Source: Desmodesmus armatus (lineage: Eukaryota > Chlorophyta > Chlorophyceae > Sphaeropleales > Scenedesmaceae). From it: DNA of 64,000 nucleotides. Location: contig VIIQ02000559.1 in assembly GCA_007449985.2 (NCBI GenBank), forward strand, positions 712,501-776,500. Direction: 5' to 3'. Below the pieces are notes generated by a model, which was not told the DNA's origin, made no database searches, and was given only the letters and a program-made list of their open reading frames with translations. This document shows, piece after piece, positions 21,678-33,158 of this stretch; the stretch's first letter is position 1; each line of letters starts with the position of its first letter. Position numbers and translations under genes: made by a program.

Positions 21678-24162
21678 TCACCTGCACAGAGGAACACATG
21701 CTTCCCACACGGCAGCCCCAACTGCAGATCTGGCCTGTCACAACATGCCCACACCTGTACCCTACAGAAAGCGGCCACATCCCCACCCATCCCTTGTGGA
21801 CCTTGCAAGTAAAGGCACAAAAGTGATGGAGGAACCGCTCCACAAATCACAGCAGCAACTCACCTGCACAGAGGAAGACGTGCTTGCCGCAAGGTAGCCC
21901 CAACTTGAAATCAGGCGCTGGCAACACAAGCCCACACCAGTCCCTCAACCCCAAGATCAACACCAACAGCTCCCCATCCATCCCTTGAAGGTCAATCAAC
22001 CCCTTCGGCAAATGCGTAATGACGCCCAGCAGTCAAAGAATCCAACTGCAGACCCCCCCCCTCACTAACACACACAAGATTGCAGCAGCAGCAGCAGCAA
22101 CCAACCTGCACATAGGAACACGTGCTTGCCACACGGCAGCCCCATCTTGAAGTCTGCTGCTGGCAGGGCGAAGCGCATGAAGAAGGTGTCGTGGTTGAGC
22201 TGGTGCTTTTGGGCCAGCGGCAACGCGTACCGCTCTTTGGGGTCCTGCAGCAGCACCTGCAAAGCATCAGCAGCAAGGGAGATCGGTAGAGGTGCGCCGA
22301 GGCAGGTGAGTGAGTGAGTGAGTGAGTGAATGGCGAGATCTGGTGGTTGAGCGCTGCAGTTGTGTGGGCGGCAACACATACCGCTCTTTGGGGTCTTGCA
22401 GCAATACCTGGGAGGCAGCACAGCAGCAACAAACAAGTGCGCTCCATGAGTCAAGCACCCATTCAGGGCCCCATAGCCTGCGCACCTTGGGTTTGGAAGG
22501 GCCTGCCACAGCTGCTGCTGCTAGTGACTATCAATGTGACTAACAATGGCCAACAGCTTCCAAAAGCTAGGCCTGTAAACTTTTGAAGGCCTGCACACAT
22601 TGTGAGAAAGACCTGCCGCAGCTGCTGCTGCTAGACGCGCAAAAAGGCACTGCCTGACACATCTCACAACCTAGGCACGCTATGACTCCCCTCCCCCCTC
22701 CAAAAAAGCCTGCACACCTTGGGTTTGGACGGGTCCGCCGCAGCTGCTGCTGCTAGATTTTACTGCTGCTGGATCCGACTGACAATGGTGCACAGCTCTC
22801 AACACAATAGCCCGCGATCAGCCCTGAAAGCACGCACACCTTGGGTTTGGAAGGGTCTGCCGCAGCAGCTGCTGCTAGGTCTTTGACCGACACTGGCGGG
22901 GCCTGCTTGGTTTTTGCTGCTCCCGCCTTTACCGTGCCGATCACAAACTTCTCCAGCAGCTCCTTTGCTTCCTGCAATCAACAAAAGCAAGGATAGGTTT
23001 GTAAAAGTGTGGAGCGGAACAACGAGCTTCAGATCATTTGTCCTTCTACAGCAGCTCCCTGGCTTCCTGCAGCATGCAGCAACCACAGCAGGTGATTTGA
23101 CCAAACAAATCAACACCAACCAACGAGGTAAATCCAGCAACCTTATCGTCAAGATCACTTCAGCTTTTGCAGCAGCTGTTACGCCCTATGCTGTCCGTCC
23201 TACCACATATGAGGGCTATCCGCCCCCCTTTTACCTGCTCAGGCGTGGGTCGCGTTTCTACCTGTGCGAACAGAGCAAGCCTGCAACAACTTGAAGATAC
23301 CTGGCGCTGTCTTTCTGCCTGCCAGCCCTGCATGTGTTGTGGCTCAAGCCATCAAGTACCTTCACACCCTGTTTGCTTGGTGACTAACCCCCGTTAGTCA
23401 TTACCTGTGAGTGCACGGCCATAAACTCGTCTGTGCAATCGACTCCAGAGTTCTGCAGGATGCTGTCTGCACCACCAGGGTGATCATCGAGGTAGCTGGT
23501 CACGTCATACACCTGCCAGCACAGCACGACACAGCACAGCACAGCACAGCACAGCATGGCACAGCACACAGCAGGTTGTGGCAAGGCTGGCCAGACGCCG
23601 AACGGAAGGCTCCAGCTGCTTGTGCATATAATTGTGCATCGAGATCGTGAGGCGTCCAGAGACAGACTGTTCTGTGCGCAGGGAACCAAAACAGTGTGGC
23701 AACACAACATGCATGTCCTGCTGCAGGTGGTGGTGATGGTAGGTTGGTGGGTGGGGTAGGTGGGGGTGGGGGTTTGTTTTGCTTTGGGGGGAGAGGGGTG
23801 CAGGTGGAACGGCCCAACCTTACCTTGCCGTTGACAACGATCCAGCATGACTCATCATCAGCGTGCTTTGAGACCTGCCGCATGCTGTACTCCTTCATAG
23901 AGGCAGCCCCAGGTCCTGCCAGCACACCCCCTGCTGTCGGGGCATGCTGTGCTGGCTGTGGTGCTGCTGCTGAACCTGCAGGGTTTACAATGAAGCTGCT
24001 GGCCGGCTCTGATGCGCTGCTGCTGCTTGAGAGGGGGTCCTGCTGGTGCTGATCCGGGTCTGCTGCTCGTGCTGACAACCTGGTGGACAGCCAGCGCTGC
24101 TGCCCAGGCAGTGGTGGCTGGCTCCATGCAGCTGCTGTGCAGCCAGACCTGCGAAACATCAT
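17009..24162 (-). CDS. Cytochrome b5 / NADH-FAD reductase fusion, nitrate-reductase C-terminal-half type
   Basis: Nine exons: 23824-24162, 23405-23512, 22840-22971, 22106-22256, 20705-20859, 18904-18980, 18088-18175, 17629-17700 and 17009-17496, about 536 residues. The N-terminus ([14 protein letters not shown], then [11 protein letters not shown]) looks like a mitochondrial presequence. Next is a heme-binding b5 domain ([19 protein letters not shown] with His124, FMAVHSQ with His147). The FAD domain has [12 protein letters not shown] and RAYTPVSG (252-259). The NADH domain has [10 protein letters not shown] (331-340) and CGPP near residue 509. Sequence and linker ([13 protein letters not shown]) resemble nitrate reductase rather than free b5 reductases, yet there is no molybdopterin domain: the ATG is preceded by a divergent gene. 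A ~60-residue Ala/Ser insertion sits between VWYVVEE and RWRFSKGW. One base is missing in the CGPP codons (17076-17084), after which the normal ending SEQMVVF and stop are intact. It probably passes NADH electrons to an unidentified acceptor. Confidence 0.8.
18980..20440. repeat. Array of exon-start copies and long hairpins in diaphorase intron 5
   Basis: The junction TGTCACCCTCCTGCA (minus-strand acceptor plus the first bases of exon 6) is repeated, with small changes, at about 18971, 19092, 19249, 19425, 19664, 19880, 20009, 20190 and 20430. Between the copies lie inverted repeats, for example arms 19330-19365 / 19381-19416 and a near copy at 20100-20185, plus a longer imperfect palindrome at about 19467-19642. 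Two poly-G runs interrupt the array. Confidence 0.8.
20797..21090. repeat. Start of diaphorase exon 5 duplicated
   Basis: The coding start ([16 protein letters not shown], minus strand) with its acceptor occurs at about 20797-20862 (intact exon) and 21029-21090 (intronic copy). Confidence 0.85.
21225..22170. repeat. Five copies of the end of diaphorase exon 4
   Basis: The segment coding [12 protein letters not shown] plus donor (minus strand) occurs at about 22106-22160 (attached to the complete exon), 21863-21915, 21677-21735, 21428-21475 and 21233-21282. A (CTG/CAG)n run of about 13 units (around 21638-21676) directly follows one donor. Copies at 21863 and 21677 have the consensus donor GTGAGT. 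Confidence 0.8.
22366..22415. repeat. Intronic copy of the start of diaphorase exon 4
   Basis: A copy of the acceptor plus the block coding LLQDPKERY; the intact version is at about 22220-22260. Confidence 0.8.
22487..22885. repeat. End of diaphorase exon 3 in three to four copies
   Basis: The segment coding [13 protein letters not shown] plus the donor occurs in the intact exon (22840-22885), at 22718-22757, at 22487-22525 and, more diverged, near 22610-22632. Confidence 0.75.
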
Positions 24163-24739
24163 TAGACGTGTGGGTGTGAGCTGACATGTGTGTTGTCTGA
24201 TTCACGTGCAACTGGGTCAGAGTGGGGTGTCCCTACAGGCTGGCCAAGGCTTGCTTTTCGTGGCATGGCTGGCATGTTGCCGGACCTGATGAGCGAAGCC
24301 AGACATGGCTGTATGTTGAGTGGTATTGCTCCGTAAGCTGCTGCGGTCCCTGCCAGCTGCCAGCTCAAGTATGATGCTGATCTAAGCATGGCTGTGCTGT
24401 TCGCGCTAATCTGACACTGGCTGAGCCGGCCACCTGCACCTAAGTTCTTCCGACACCAGTATTAGTCTTTTGGGATGTTGTGGGCAGCTTGTGGACTCGT
24501 CAATCAGTGTGGCCTCTTCAGATCTGTTAGTCAGCTGATTACACGTAGCGGTCTTTCTAAAGGCCGGGTGCGCCGTACATAGTCCCGAGAACATCCTTGC
24601 TTTACTCCAATTCTACTGGGAGTGTCAACATCCGGCTGTGCTCAGTGCCGTGGTCTCGTAAACTTACGAGCCGGGAGCATCAAAGTGACCGAAGGCAGCA
24701 ACCAACCGTACCGTATCCATATCAATTGTTTTTCCTACC
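24163..24739. promoter_or_regulatory. Bidirectional promoter between the diaphorase and HCP genes
   Basis: 577 bp between the two start codons, which point away from each other. The HCP start has a good context (cctaccATGGCT). No specific binding motif was recognised. The head-to-head arrangement allows co-regulation, which is an inference. Confidence 0.4.
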
Positions 24740-27700
24740 ATGGCTTCAATGCTGTCGTCGATCATGGCTGGCTCCAGCAACGCCACAGCTCAGCTGGCTC
24801 CATCCCTTCTGCTGCTGCTGAAGAACGGACCCATGGCCAGCCTGGCGGCAGCCCAGCAGCCAATCAGGCGGGGTGTGTCCCACCTGTCAAGCACTGGCGC
24901 TAACAGCAGCGGGGATCCTCGCAGCAGCACTGCCAACAGCAAGATGCCTGGTGACTCATCATTTGTGTCGAGCCGCCCCGGCATCCCCAGAGGCACAGCA
25001 GCAACCCACCTGAGGAGCTTTGCTGCCCAGCCAGCTCTGGCAGATGCCGGAGAGATGTTCTGCGTAAGTTGACATTTCACTCACCATCATGCTGAATTGG
25101 TTGCAACGCAGTCAGTTGCAGTACACTTGGTGACTGCTGGTGCACCTACTGCACCTACTACACCAATTGCTTGCGCTCACATCATGTACTCTTGTATTCC
25201 TCCAAGTGGTTGCATGTGCTGCCTGCTTGCCTGACTTGTGCTGCTGCTTCTGCTTCTGCCGCCCACAGTTCCAGTGCGAGCAAACCAACGAGAACAAGGG
25301 CTGCACCACCGTGGGCGTGTGTGGCAAGACCCCTGAGGTGGCCGGCCTGCAGGACCTGCTGATCTACTCCCTCAAGGGCCTCGGCAGCTGGGCACACTTG
25401 GCCAACCAGGTACAGTGGGAATGTTTTGTAGAGATTGATCCTCGGACTTTTGGCCTCTGACTTGTGGAGAGCGGCCTTCTATATCATACATGTGGGAAGC
25501 GACCTTCTAAGTCGAAGCCATCTTGCTCTTTTGGGCGGTGCTGTTACTCGGCAGCTGGCACACCTGGCCAACCAGGTAGGGACATCCACACACTCAAGAG
25601 GGACATGAACATGTGCAGTGCATGCATGCAAACCAACTGTCTTACGAGCTGGCCCCAACACAAGGATTTCATGGCTGGCCCTGTGTTGCGGCTGTCTGTG
25701 GCTTTCTGGAGTTATTTCCAAGTAGATAACGCAAAATCTGTATTGTACTGTACTGTACCACAATGTACTGTTGTCCTGTACTGCACTGTACTGTTGTTCT
25801 GCAGAACAAGGTGGAGGTCCCCCAAGAGATCCAGAGCTTCATCACGGGTGCAACCTTCTCCACCCTGACCAATGTCAACTTCGATGAGGCCCGCTTCGTG
25901 CACATGCTGCAGCAGGCAACAGACTTTACAAACACACTGAAGAGCAAGCTGCAGGCTGCAGGTGGGGATGCCTGCCCTGTTGGATGTCTGTTGGAACACT
26001 ATGCTTGAGGTTGAGACAGAGGAACACTATGCTTGAGGTTGAGACAGAAGTTGCCCCCAGCCTCTGCCACTGCTATGTCTCAATGCTAGGACTACAGATG
26101 ACTGTTGGGGTCAGTGTCTGTGGGTCAGGTGTCTGGTTGGCAGATCATGTTGTGATATTGCCGACAGCTTGCCGCCATCAGCGATTACTTGGCCTGAAGT
26201 GCTGACCTGCCTTTGCTGCTGCAGGTGTGTCAGCCCCTGCTGCTCCCTCCCCCTCTGAGCTGGGCTGGACAGGCAGCCTGCCACACCCCACACAGTACGC
26301 TGCTGCTGCTGATGCCGAGCTGCTCAAGCAACAGGCCAAGGAGGTAGGCACTGTGTTTGAGAAGTTTTTTTGGGGGGGGGCAAGGGGTAAGCATGTCCTG
26401 CTGTCTATTCTGTGGACGCTTGCTTGGAGACTGTGGACGTATGCCAGGCGAGGAAATGAAGTCAGGTCATCTGCTTGATCTGCCTCACTTGGTGATCGTC
26501 ACACTAGTGGCTGCGTTCACACCAATGTCTGCCTGGTTACGCATGGCTGTGTGTCTTGCAGTTTGGTGTTGCATCCCGTCTGGGCAGCCTGGGCGCTGCC
26601 TTGGCTGGTCTGCAGGATAACTGAAATTGGCATGTGTGTGCTGCTGTGCTGTGCCGCGCTGTGCTGTGCTGTGTCACGCTGTGTCTCCAGGTCGGTGTTG
26701 CGGCCCGCCGCGAGAGCCTGGAAGCTACCCTGGCTGTTCTGCAGGAAATGCTTATGTACGGCCTGAAATTGACATTTGTGTTCTGCTGTGCTGTGTCATG
26801 CTGTGCCATGATATGCCCACAGGTCGGTGTTGCTGCCCGCCGCGAGAGCCTGGGAGCTACCCTGGCTGGTTTGCAGGAGATGCTGATGTATGGCTGAAGC
26901 TGACTTTTGCTGCTGTGCTGTGCCGTGCTGTGTCACGCTGTGTCTACAGGTTGGTGTTGCAGCCCGCCGCGAGAGCCTGGGAGCCACCCTGGCTGGCCTG
27001 CAGGAGATGCTCATGTACGGCCTGAAGGGAATGGCAGCCTACACTCACCATGCAGAGGCTCTGGGTGCCACATCAGCTGATGCATATGCCTACATCAACT
27101 CGGCACTGCACTTCCTGGCACAGCCAACTGCCAAGGACCCAGGTAGGCTGGTGGGTGGGTGGGTGGGGGTTTGGTAGGGTGGGAGCCGTCGTATGCATCA
27201 AGCAGCTGCATAAGATTTGGCATGTTCTGTCATTTTATGACGGCTTGGTGCTGTAGTGGGGCATGGGAACTCTTGATCAAAAATACAATGATTTGTTGAG
27301 TTCGGAATGATAATGATTTTTTAATGAGTTTGGAGTGCAATGATTTTCAGTAGTTGCATGCGTCCGTGGGTTTGCATGCGTCCTTGCGTTTGACAACGAA
27401 CTTGGTTTGGGTGGTTGTGCCTGCAGGTGCTGTGCTGAAGATGTGCATGGACTTGGGTACGGCCAACCTGGGAGTGCTGAAGCTGCTGAGTGATGCACAC
27501 GCAAACACGTGAGTGCACACTCCCTAACGGTGGTGGTGTTTGCAAGTTGTTACGAGATTAGTTGATGTCTGCCGCCAGTGTGGCTGCTGTGACAACAGCT
27601 CGAGTTTGCATGCTGCTTGCCGTTGACGGGCTTTTTTCAAGTGCAGCAGAAGAGGTGTACAGCATGTGTGCATGTTTGCTACAGATGCAGCACAGCCACA

Positions 27701-29573
27701 CTTACACAGTCCACGCAAGGAAGCATTTACCAGGCATGTTACTAGGCATGTTATTGAAGGTACTTTATTGTGTAAATTGTGTGCTTGTGCTGTGCTGTGC
27801 AGCTTTGGTGCCCCCACCCCCACCAAGGTGTCGCTGGACCCTGTGGAGGGCAAGTGTATCCTGATCACAGGTCATGACATGCACGACCTGCACGAACTGC
27901 TCAAGCAGACAGAGGGCAAGGTGAGTCTTTACCAGTCGATTGATTAGTAACCAGCATGTTTAGTCAGTGCTTTATGTCATGATATGGCATGTTGCTTCAC
28001 ACAAGCTGCTGCAGCAGACACTAGGCCAGGGGCTTGACATTGCGATCTTCGGCACCATGTGGACTTGTCTTATTGTGAAGCGTGACAAGCCCCCAGGATG
28101 AAGTATTCTTGGTGCGGGCTGGCTAACATTATGCTGTTGCGTGTGTGTGTTTGTGTAGGGCATTGACATCTACACCCACGGTGAGATGCTGCCGGCACAC
28201 GGCTACCCAGGTCTGAAGAAGTATCCCCACCTCAAGGGCCACTATGGAGGAGCCTGGTGAGTCAAATGTGCACTGCGCTGCACAGCATGGCACAGCATAG
28301 AGCATCGAGCTCAGCATGGCATGCATCAGGTGTATCTGCCTCTGAAAAGAGGCATAGCCGTAAAAAAACACTCTTTGAGCCTGTGTCTTCCGCTGTGTGC
28401 ATCAATTGCATCCAGCTCCGTTGTGACTTACTGCTTGATTATGATGCTGTTGGGCTGCCATTACGTATCTTGCAGGTACCGCCAGAAGATTGACTTCAGC
28501 AGCTTCCCTGGCCCCGTGCTGGCCACCACCAACTGTGTGCTGGACCCACCTAAGTCTTACAAGAACAGGCTCTTCACAACCAACGAGGTATGGCCATGCT
28601 TTGATGTGTATGACGCTGGGTTGCAGGGATATTATGCATGCAACATGCACTGCAAGAGGTTGTACATGTTGGCTGCTGCATTCGCCCTGTGCGTGGCGCG
28701 GAGAAGGTCATTTGCACTCAGCAAGCATGCACTTGGCAGACATGCATTCCTCCGTTGGTGCTAATGGTTGGTGCTTGCATTGCACCTGGTACAGCCTGAT
28801 TTGAGACTCGAATGTGTGATTTTGTCCTGCAGACTGGCCTGGCTGGTGTGACCCACATTGGTCATGACAAGGACTACAGTGCCCTGATCAAGGCAGCACT
28901 GGAGGGCGAGGGCTGGACACAGGGTGAGTGCTAGCTGCGGATGCAAAGTTTGGAGAGAATATAATGGATTTGTGCAAGTGGCTTTTAGGCTGGTTTGGTT
29001 GTACAATATTGGCTGGCAGTTCATTATGCCGTGTCTACGCTGCCCTGAGCTTGATGTGGAACAAACAACTTGCCTGAGCCTTCAGCAATGGTTGTGAATT
29101 TTTGTATTGGTTTTTCACCCTGCTCATGCCTAGGCGATCATGTGTGCTGTGCCTGCTGTGTGTGTTTTTGCTGATTCCTGTGTGCTGTGCGCGCTGACCC
29201 TGTGCGTGCTGTGTGTGCTGACCCTGTGTGTGCTATGCATGCGGTGTGTGCTGTGCCACAGACAACCTGCCTGACCCAGCTGAGCTTGCAGAGGAGCGTG
29301 GAGAGACTGGGCGGCTGGGCGAGGTGACTGTTGGCTTTGGCCACGAGGCAGTGTTGGGTGTGGCAGGTGCTGTGGTGGACGCGGTGAAGACTGGCAAGCT
29401 GGAGCATATCTTTGTCATCGGAGGGTGAGTCATCTTTGCAAGATGGTTGTGGTTTACTGGGCTTGTGGCACCTTCTAAAGCATGTTTTGTAGGGGCGGTA
29501 GATGTTGTTGGGTTTGCAACTGTGTGTAAAGTAGCGGGGGGGGGGGGGGGTGCAACAGTGTCAAAGGTTTTTG

Positions 29574-29607
<34 letters not shown>

Positions 29608-31920
29608 CTTTGGCCATGAGGCGGTGTTGCGTGTGGCGGGTGCTGTGGTGGACACGCGGTGAAGACCGGCAAGCTGGAGCACATCTTCGTGACTCGGAGG
29701 GTGAGTTGCTTTGCAAGTTGGTGGTGATTTCCGGGTTGGTGGCATCTGCCAAAGCATTAGTAGGAATTGCAGACGCTGTTTGGTTTGGTTTGTGTGTGTA
29801 ATTTAGGAGGGGTGACAGCGGTGTGTGGGGGGGGGGGGCTGTGGCCACGAGGCTGTGTTGGGCGTGGCGGGAGCTGTGGTGGACGTGGTGAAGACCGGCA
29901 AAGCTGGAGCATATCTTTGTGATTGGAGGGTGAGTTTGCTTAAAATGAAGTAGTTGTACATCTTGCACTTGCGCATTCCTGTGCTTTCCTGTGCAACCAG
30001 CAAGGGTGTCTCCTGGAAGTTGTTTGGACTGGATGCAACAGGGTATGTGCATGTCATCATGCTGAGCCTGTGGTGTGCTGTGGTGTGCTGTGACAGGTGT
30101 GACGGTTCTGAGCCCCAGCGCAAGTACTACGACAAGCTGGCCCGCCTGATGCCCCTGAACACAATGGTAGGCTGCCTGGCTGTGGGACTTGTCCACAATG
30201 CAGGCGACTGTAAAATTTGCAGACTGGAAGGTGGTATGGTGGATGTATTGTCGAGCCTGCATCTATGATTGAGGTGCAGTTTGATCTCTCAGGCAAGGCT
30301 ATGGTGTGACAATATGCTGCACATGCCAAAGTGCGACTTGCGTCAGGGTGTGGGGTGTTGGGTGATTTTCCAGGTCCAAGGTGTTGCTCTGATCGTATAT
30401 CACACCCCTCACTCCTTACACTTCTGTCTGCAACCTGGTAAGACATTACCTTGTGTTTGCTCACTGTGTCTGCAGGTGCTGACCCTGGGTTGTGGCAAGT
30501 TCCGCATCTTTGACCAGGTAAGCCGTGACAGCTATTGTATCCAGATATGGTGCACTTTTCAGGATACTTACACTTTGAATGAAAGTCTGCATGTCACTGC
30601 TTATCAGCATCGTCGCTGACGGAAGATGATTTTATTTTTGCTATTTGTGGAGTAAGCTGTAGCCTGTTGTACCCGGGAGGGGGGGTCTTCAGCAGTATTG
30701 TGGCTTATCAAACATTTGAGCCTCTGGCTTCCTTGTGGGCTGCTTAGTTTTTGCTGAGCCAATTACTGTAACTGTTGACTGTTCCCTTTAAATGTGGTGT
30801 GGCACTATCAAGGCTGCTTGATACTGTTGTGGCTGCCAGTGATGGTTGCAACTGACCTGGCTGGCTGGCATGCAGCAACTGGCTGGCTGGCATGCAGCAA
30901 CAGCTGGGCCGTGCTGACAATTAAGCAACTCTGAATGGGTCAAAATCTTGGACTGCCTGACCAGGCCATCCATGACTTGACCCAAGACATGTGCTTTTTT
31001 GTCAGTGCAGCCTAGCTTGTTAAATGTGGCTGTATCAACAAGTTGGTGGGATATACAGAAACTTAGAGATTTTGACAGCTCAAAACGACTGCGATACATC
31101 TGATCATGGTATTACACTGTCGCAGTGCACACGTGCTGCATTTCATGTTCAGTACTTGATCAACAGGTGCAGTACGTGGGCAAGTTTGGACCCCTTGCGC
31201 CCCCTTGTACCCCTCAACATGCATGCACCGAATCAGTCTTGTTATGTTGCGATCATCATGGCTGTTCTTGTATGTTGTTGTGCAGGACTTTGGTGCCCTG
31301 CCCGGCACCCAGCTGCCCCGTCTGTTGGACATGGGTCAGTGCAATGACGCCTACTCAGCTCTGGTTGTGGCTATGAAGCTGGCAGAGGTCTTCAACACAG
31401 ATGTCAACGGCCTGCCACTCTCCCTGGACATCTCCTGGTGAGTATGAGTGTTTAGCAACGTTCAGTGCAGCAGTGGCAGATGTGATGCGTGACCAACTTG
31501 GCAAAGTTCCAAGCAGCGACTGTGTGAGGATGGAGAGTCGCAGGCCGTTGTTGAGCAGATTGGTGTATGACGCAGGAAGCTTCACATTCAGATGCAGCTG
31601 CAGTGTGCAGTGTCAGCTGTGGATGTCAAGGTGACACGTATGTAATTATGTCACTTGGGATGTTTGAGATGTTTGTGCAAACAGTAGGTGTTGCTGACAA
31701 TGTTCTTGCTCTGTTGTATGTGTGCAGGTTTGAGCAGAAGGCTGTTGCAGTGCTGCTGACGCTGCTGAGCCTGGGTGTGAAGAACGTGCGGCTGGGCCCC
31801 CGCCTGCCTGCCTTCCTGACCCCTGAGGCTGTCAAGCAGCTGGTGGACACGTTCCAGATCAAGCCTGCTGACACAGAGAATGCAGCAGCAGACCTCAAGC
31901 TCATGATGGCCAACAACTGA
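24740..31920 (+). CDS. HCP: Hybrid-cluster protein (hydroxylamine/NO reductase, prismane family)
   Basis: Fifteen exons: 24740-25063, 25269-25409, 25805-25961, 26225-26343, 26950-27142, 27427-27508, 27803-27920, 28159-28256, 28476-28587, 28833-28923, 29262-29424, 30097-30166, 30476-30517, 31286-31437 and 31728-31920; 684 residues, all phases agree. A ~105-residue N-terminal extension is probably an organelle transit region. The proximal cluster motif is Cys108-x2-Cys111-x8-Cys120-x5-Cys126, the class-1 ([4Fe-4S]) spacing. Hybrid-cluster ligands are all present: THGEML (His, Glu), TNCVLDP (Cys), IGGCDGSEP (persulfide Cys), LTLGCGKF (Cys), MGQCNDAYS (Cys) and SWFEQKAV (Glu, Lys). HCPs reduce nitric oxide and hydroxylamine and are induced by hypoxia or nitrate in green algae. 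Introns hold four copies of the exon 5 start, three of the exon 11 end and a second exon 2 end. It is head-to-head with an NADH diaphorase. Confidence 0.93.
25389..25580 (+). repeat. End of HCP exon 2 duplicated
   Basis: The sequence coding [10 protein letters not shown] plus donor occurs in exon 2 (ending 25409) and again at about 25548-25580, where one base is lost. Confidence 0.8.
26562..27020 (+). repeat. Start of HCP exon 5 in four copies (unit about 130 bp)
   Basis: Copies begin at 26562, 26691, 26823 and 26950. Each has the CAG acceptor and codes a version of [19 protein letters not shown]. The first three end in stops or unrelated sequence; the last is the working exon. Each is preceded by a CTGTG-rich tract. 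Confidence 0.88.
29330..29940 (+). repeat. End of HCP exon 11 in three copies
   Basis: The intact copy ends at 29424. Further copies at about 29606-29702 and 29838-29932 code frameshifted versions of [28 protein letters not shown] and keep GTGAGT donors. A run of 33 G (29575-29607) precedes the second copy. Confidence 0.85.
30718..30780 (+). repeat. Dispersed repeat family R2, copy 1
   Basis: A block of about 60 bp containing TTTTTGCTGAGCCAATTACT, recurring at about 35277-35347 (plus) and 37190-37245 (minus). This copy lies in HCP intron 13. Confidence 0.55.
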
Positions 31921-33158
31921 GCGTGCCATTCATGCTGCTGTGTGCTAATGGCTACAGGCCCTGGCCAATAGCTGAGCGTGCTGTGTATGGCATGTGGTTT
32001 GGTTGTTGGTGATGTTGCAGAGCGCGGTGTGTGGTGTGTGGATCGAGGGTGGTGTCCCAGGTTGTGGTTGTCTTGAAATCACAGAGGGTGTGTGAACGAT
32101 ATCAGCCAACGGTTGCTGACTGCATGCGCATGCCCATTGTTTGGTAGGGTGTTGTTTGCGCTGTGGTGTGTGTTGAGTGCATGAGGATGGTGTTCTTCTG
32201 ACAGGAGTCTGCTGCTGTCTTATCAGTACACTCCAGGTGTGCTGTAGGAGTGATCAAGCCTTGCCAGGCCTAGCAGCCAGGTCGCCCTAAGCTTGTTTCT
32301 CTCTGGCCATTGTTGTGTTGGGATGGTCTGGTACTGACAGTGGTGCAATCCAATTCTGTGTGGATGTAATGCGGGCAAAGAAAGGTGCCTGTTTTGTTTG
32401 TTGCAGGCACTGATCGAGCCAGCAAATCTGTGCTCTGCAGTGGCGTTTTATGCCCTGCAGGTGTGGTTTGTTTTGTCCTTAACTTCGGGTTTGGTTTCAG
32501 TAACATCCTTTCTCCTGTCGTCTCTCAGATACTTCTGGTGGTGTTACCCTGGTGTCAGATTGTGGCACTCTGCCCTTTAAAAAGCTGAAATGGATGGTCG
32601 GTGGCAGTACACATGCTGATGTGGTCGGCACTTGTATAGATTTGCCTTATGAAGTTTTGTTCACAAGATACCTTGTATGTTTGTATGCTGTTGCATTCAG
32701 CCCCTGCACCCTCAGATGGGTGAGGTGGGCCCTAGCACTTGTTTCCTGTAGTCACGCTGGTTGCGCATACATCATGTATGCCTGTTTCTGGCTTGTTTTG
32801 ACATTGTATGTGTGTTGACTGCTGTTCATTTGATGCGGTGATAGTGCCGACAGGTACGATGTATCTCCTCTGGTCCTTTGTCACCCCTGTGTCAGCCTTG
32901 CTGTGTTGTAACAAGCTATGGCGGTGGTTGATACAACACGACTATGCCCGGCCTTGAAGGCATTGTTTGAGAGAAAGAAGAGCACGATTGGCTGTCGCTG
33001 GCTCAGCAGATCCCCTAATTTTCAAATTGGTGTGTTCCAAAAGGACTGATTTACATGGGCTACGCGTTTCGATGCTCTTCGCATCATCATCAGGCCACTG
33101 AATCAAGTCCGAAACACACACAATATAGCCAGCAACAAGCCAAGCTCAGGGTACAAGG

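Noticed and set aside
24163..24739. A possible missing molybdenum domain of nitrate reductase upstream of the b5 domain
   Set aside because: The space before the diaphorase start is only 577 bp and is followed by the divergent HCP gene; no Mo-binding motif is present on the minus strand.
29575..29702. Second copy of HCP exon 11 as a functional alternative exon
   Set aside because: The copy has lost or gained bases that shift its frame, and there is no acceptor between the G run and the copy.
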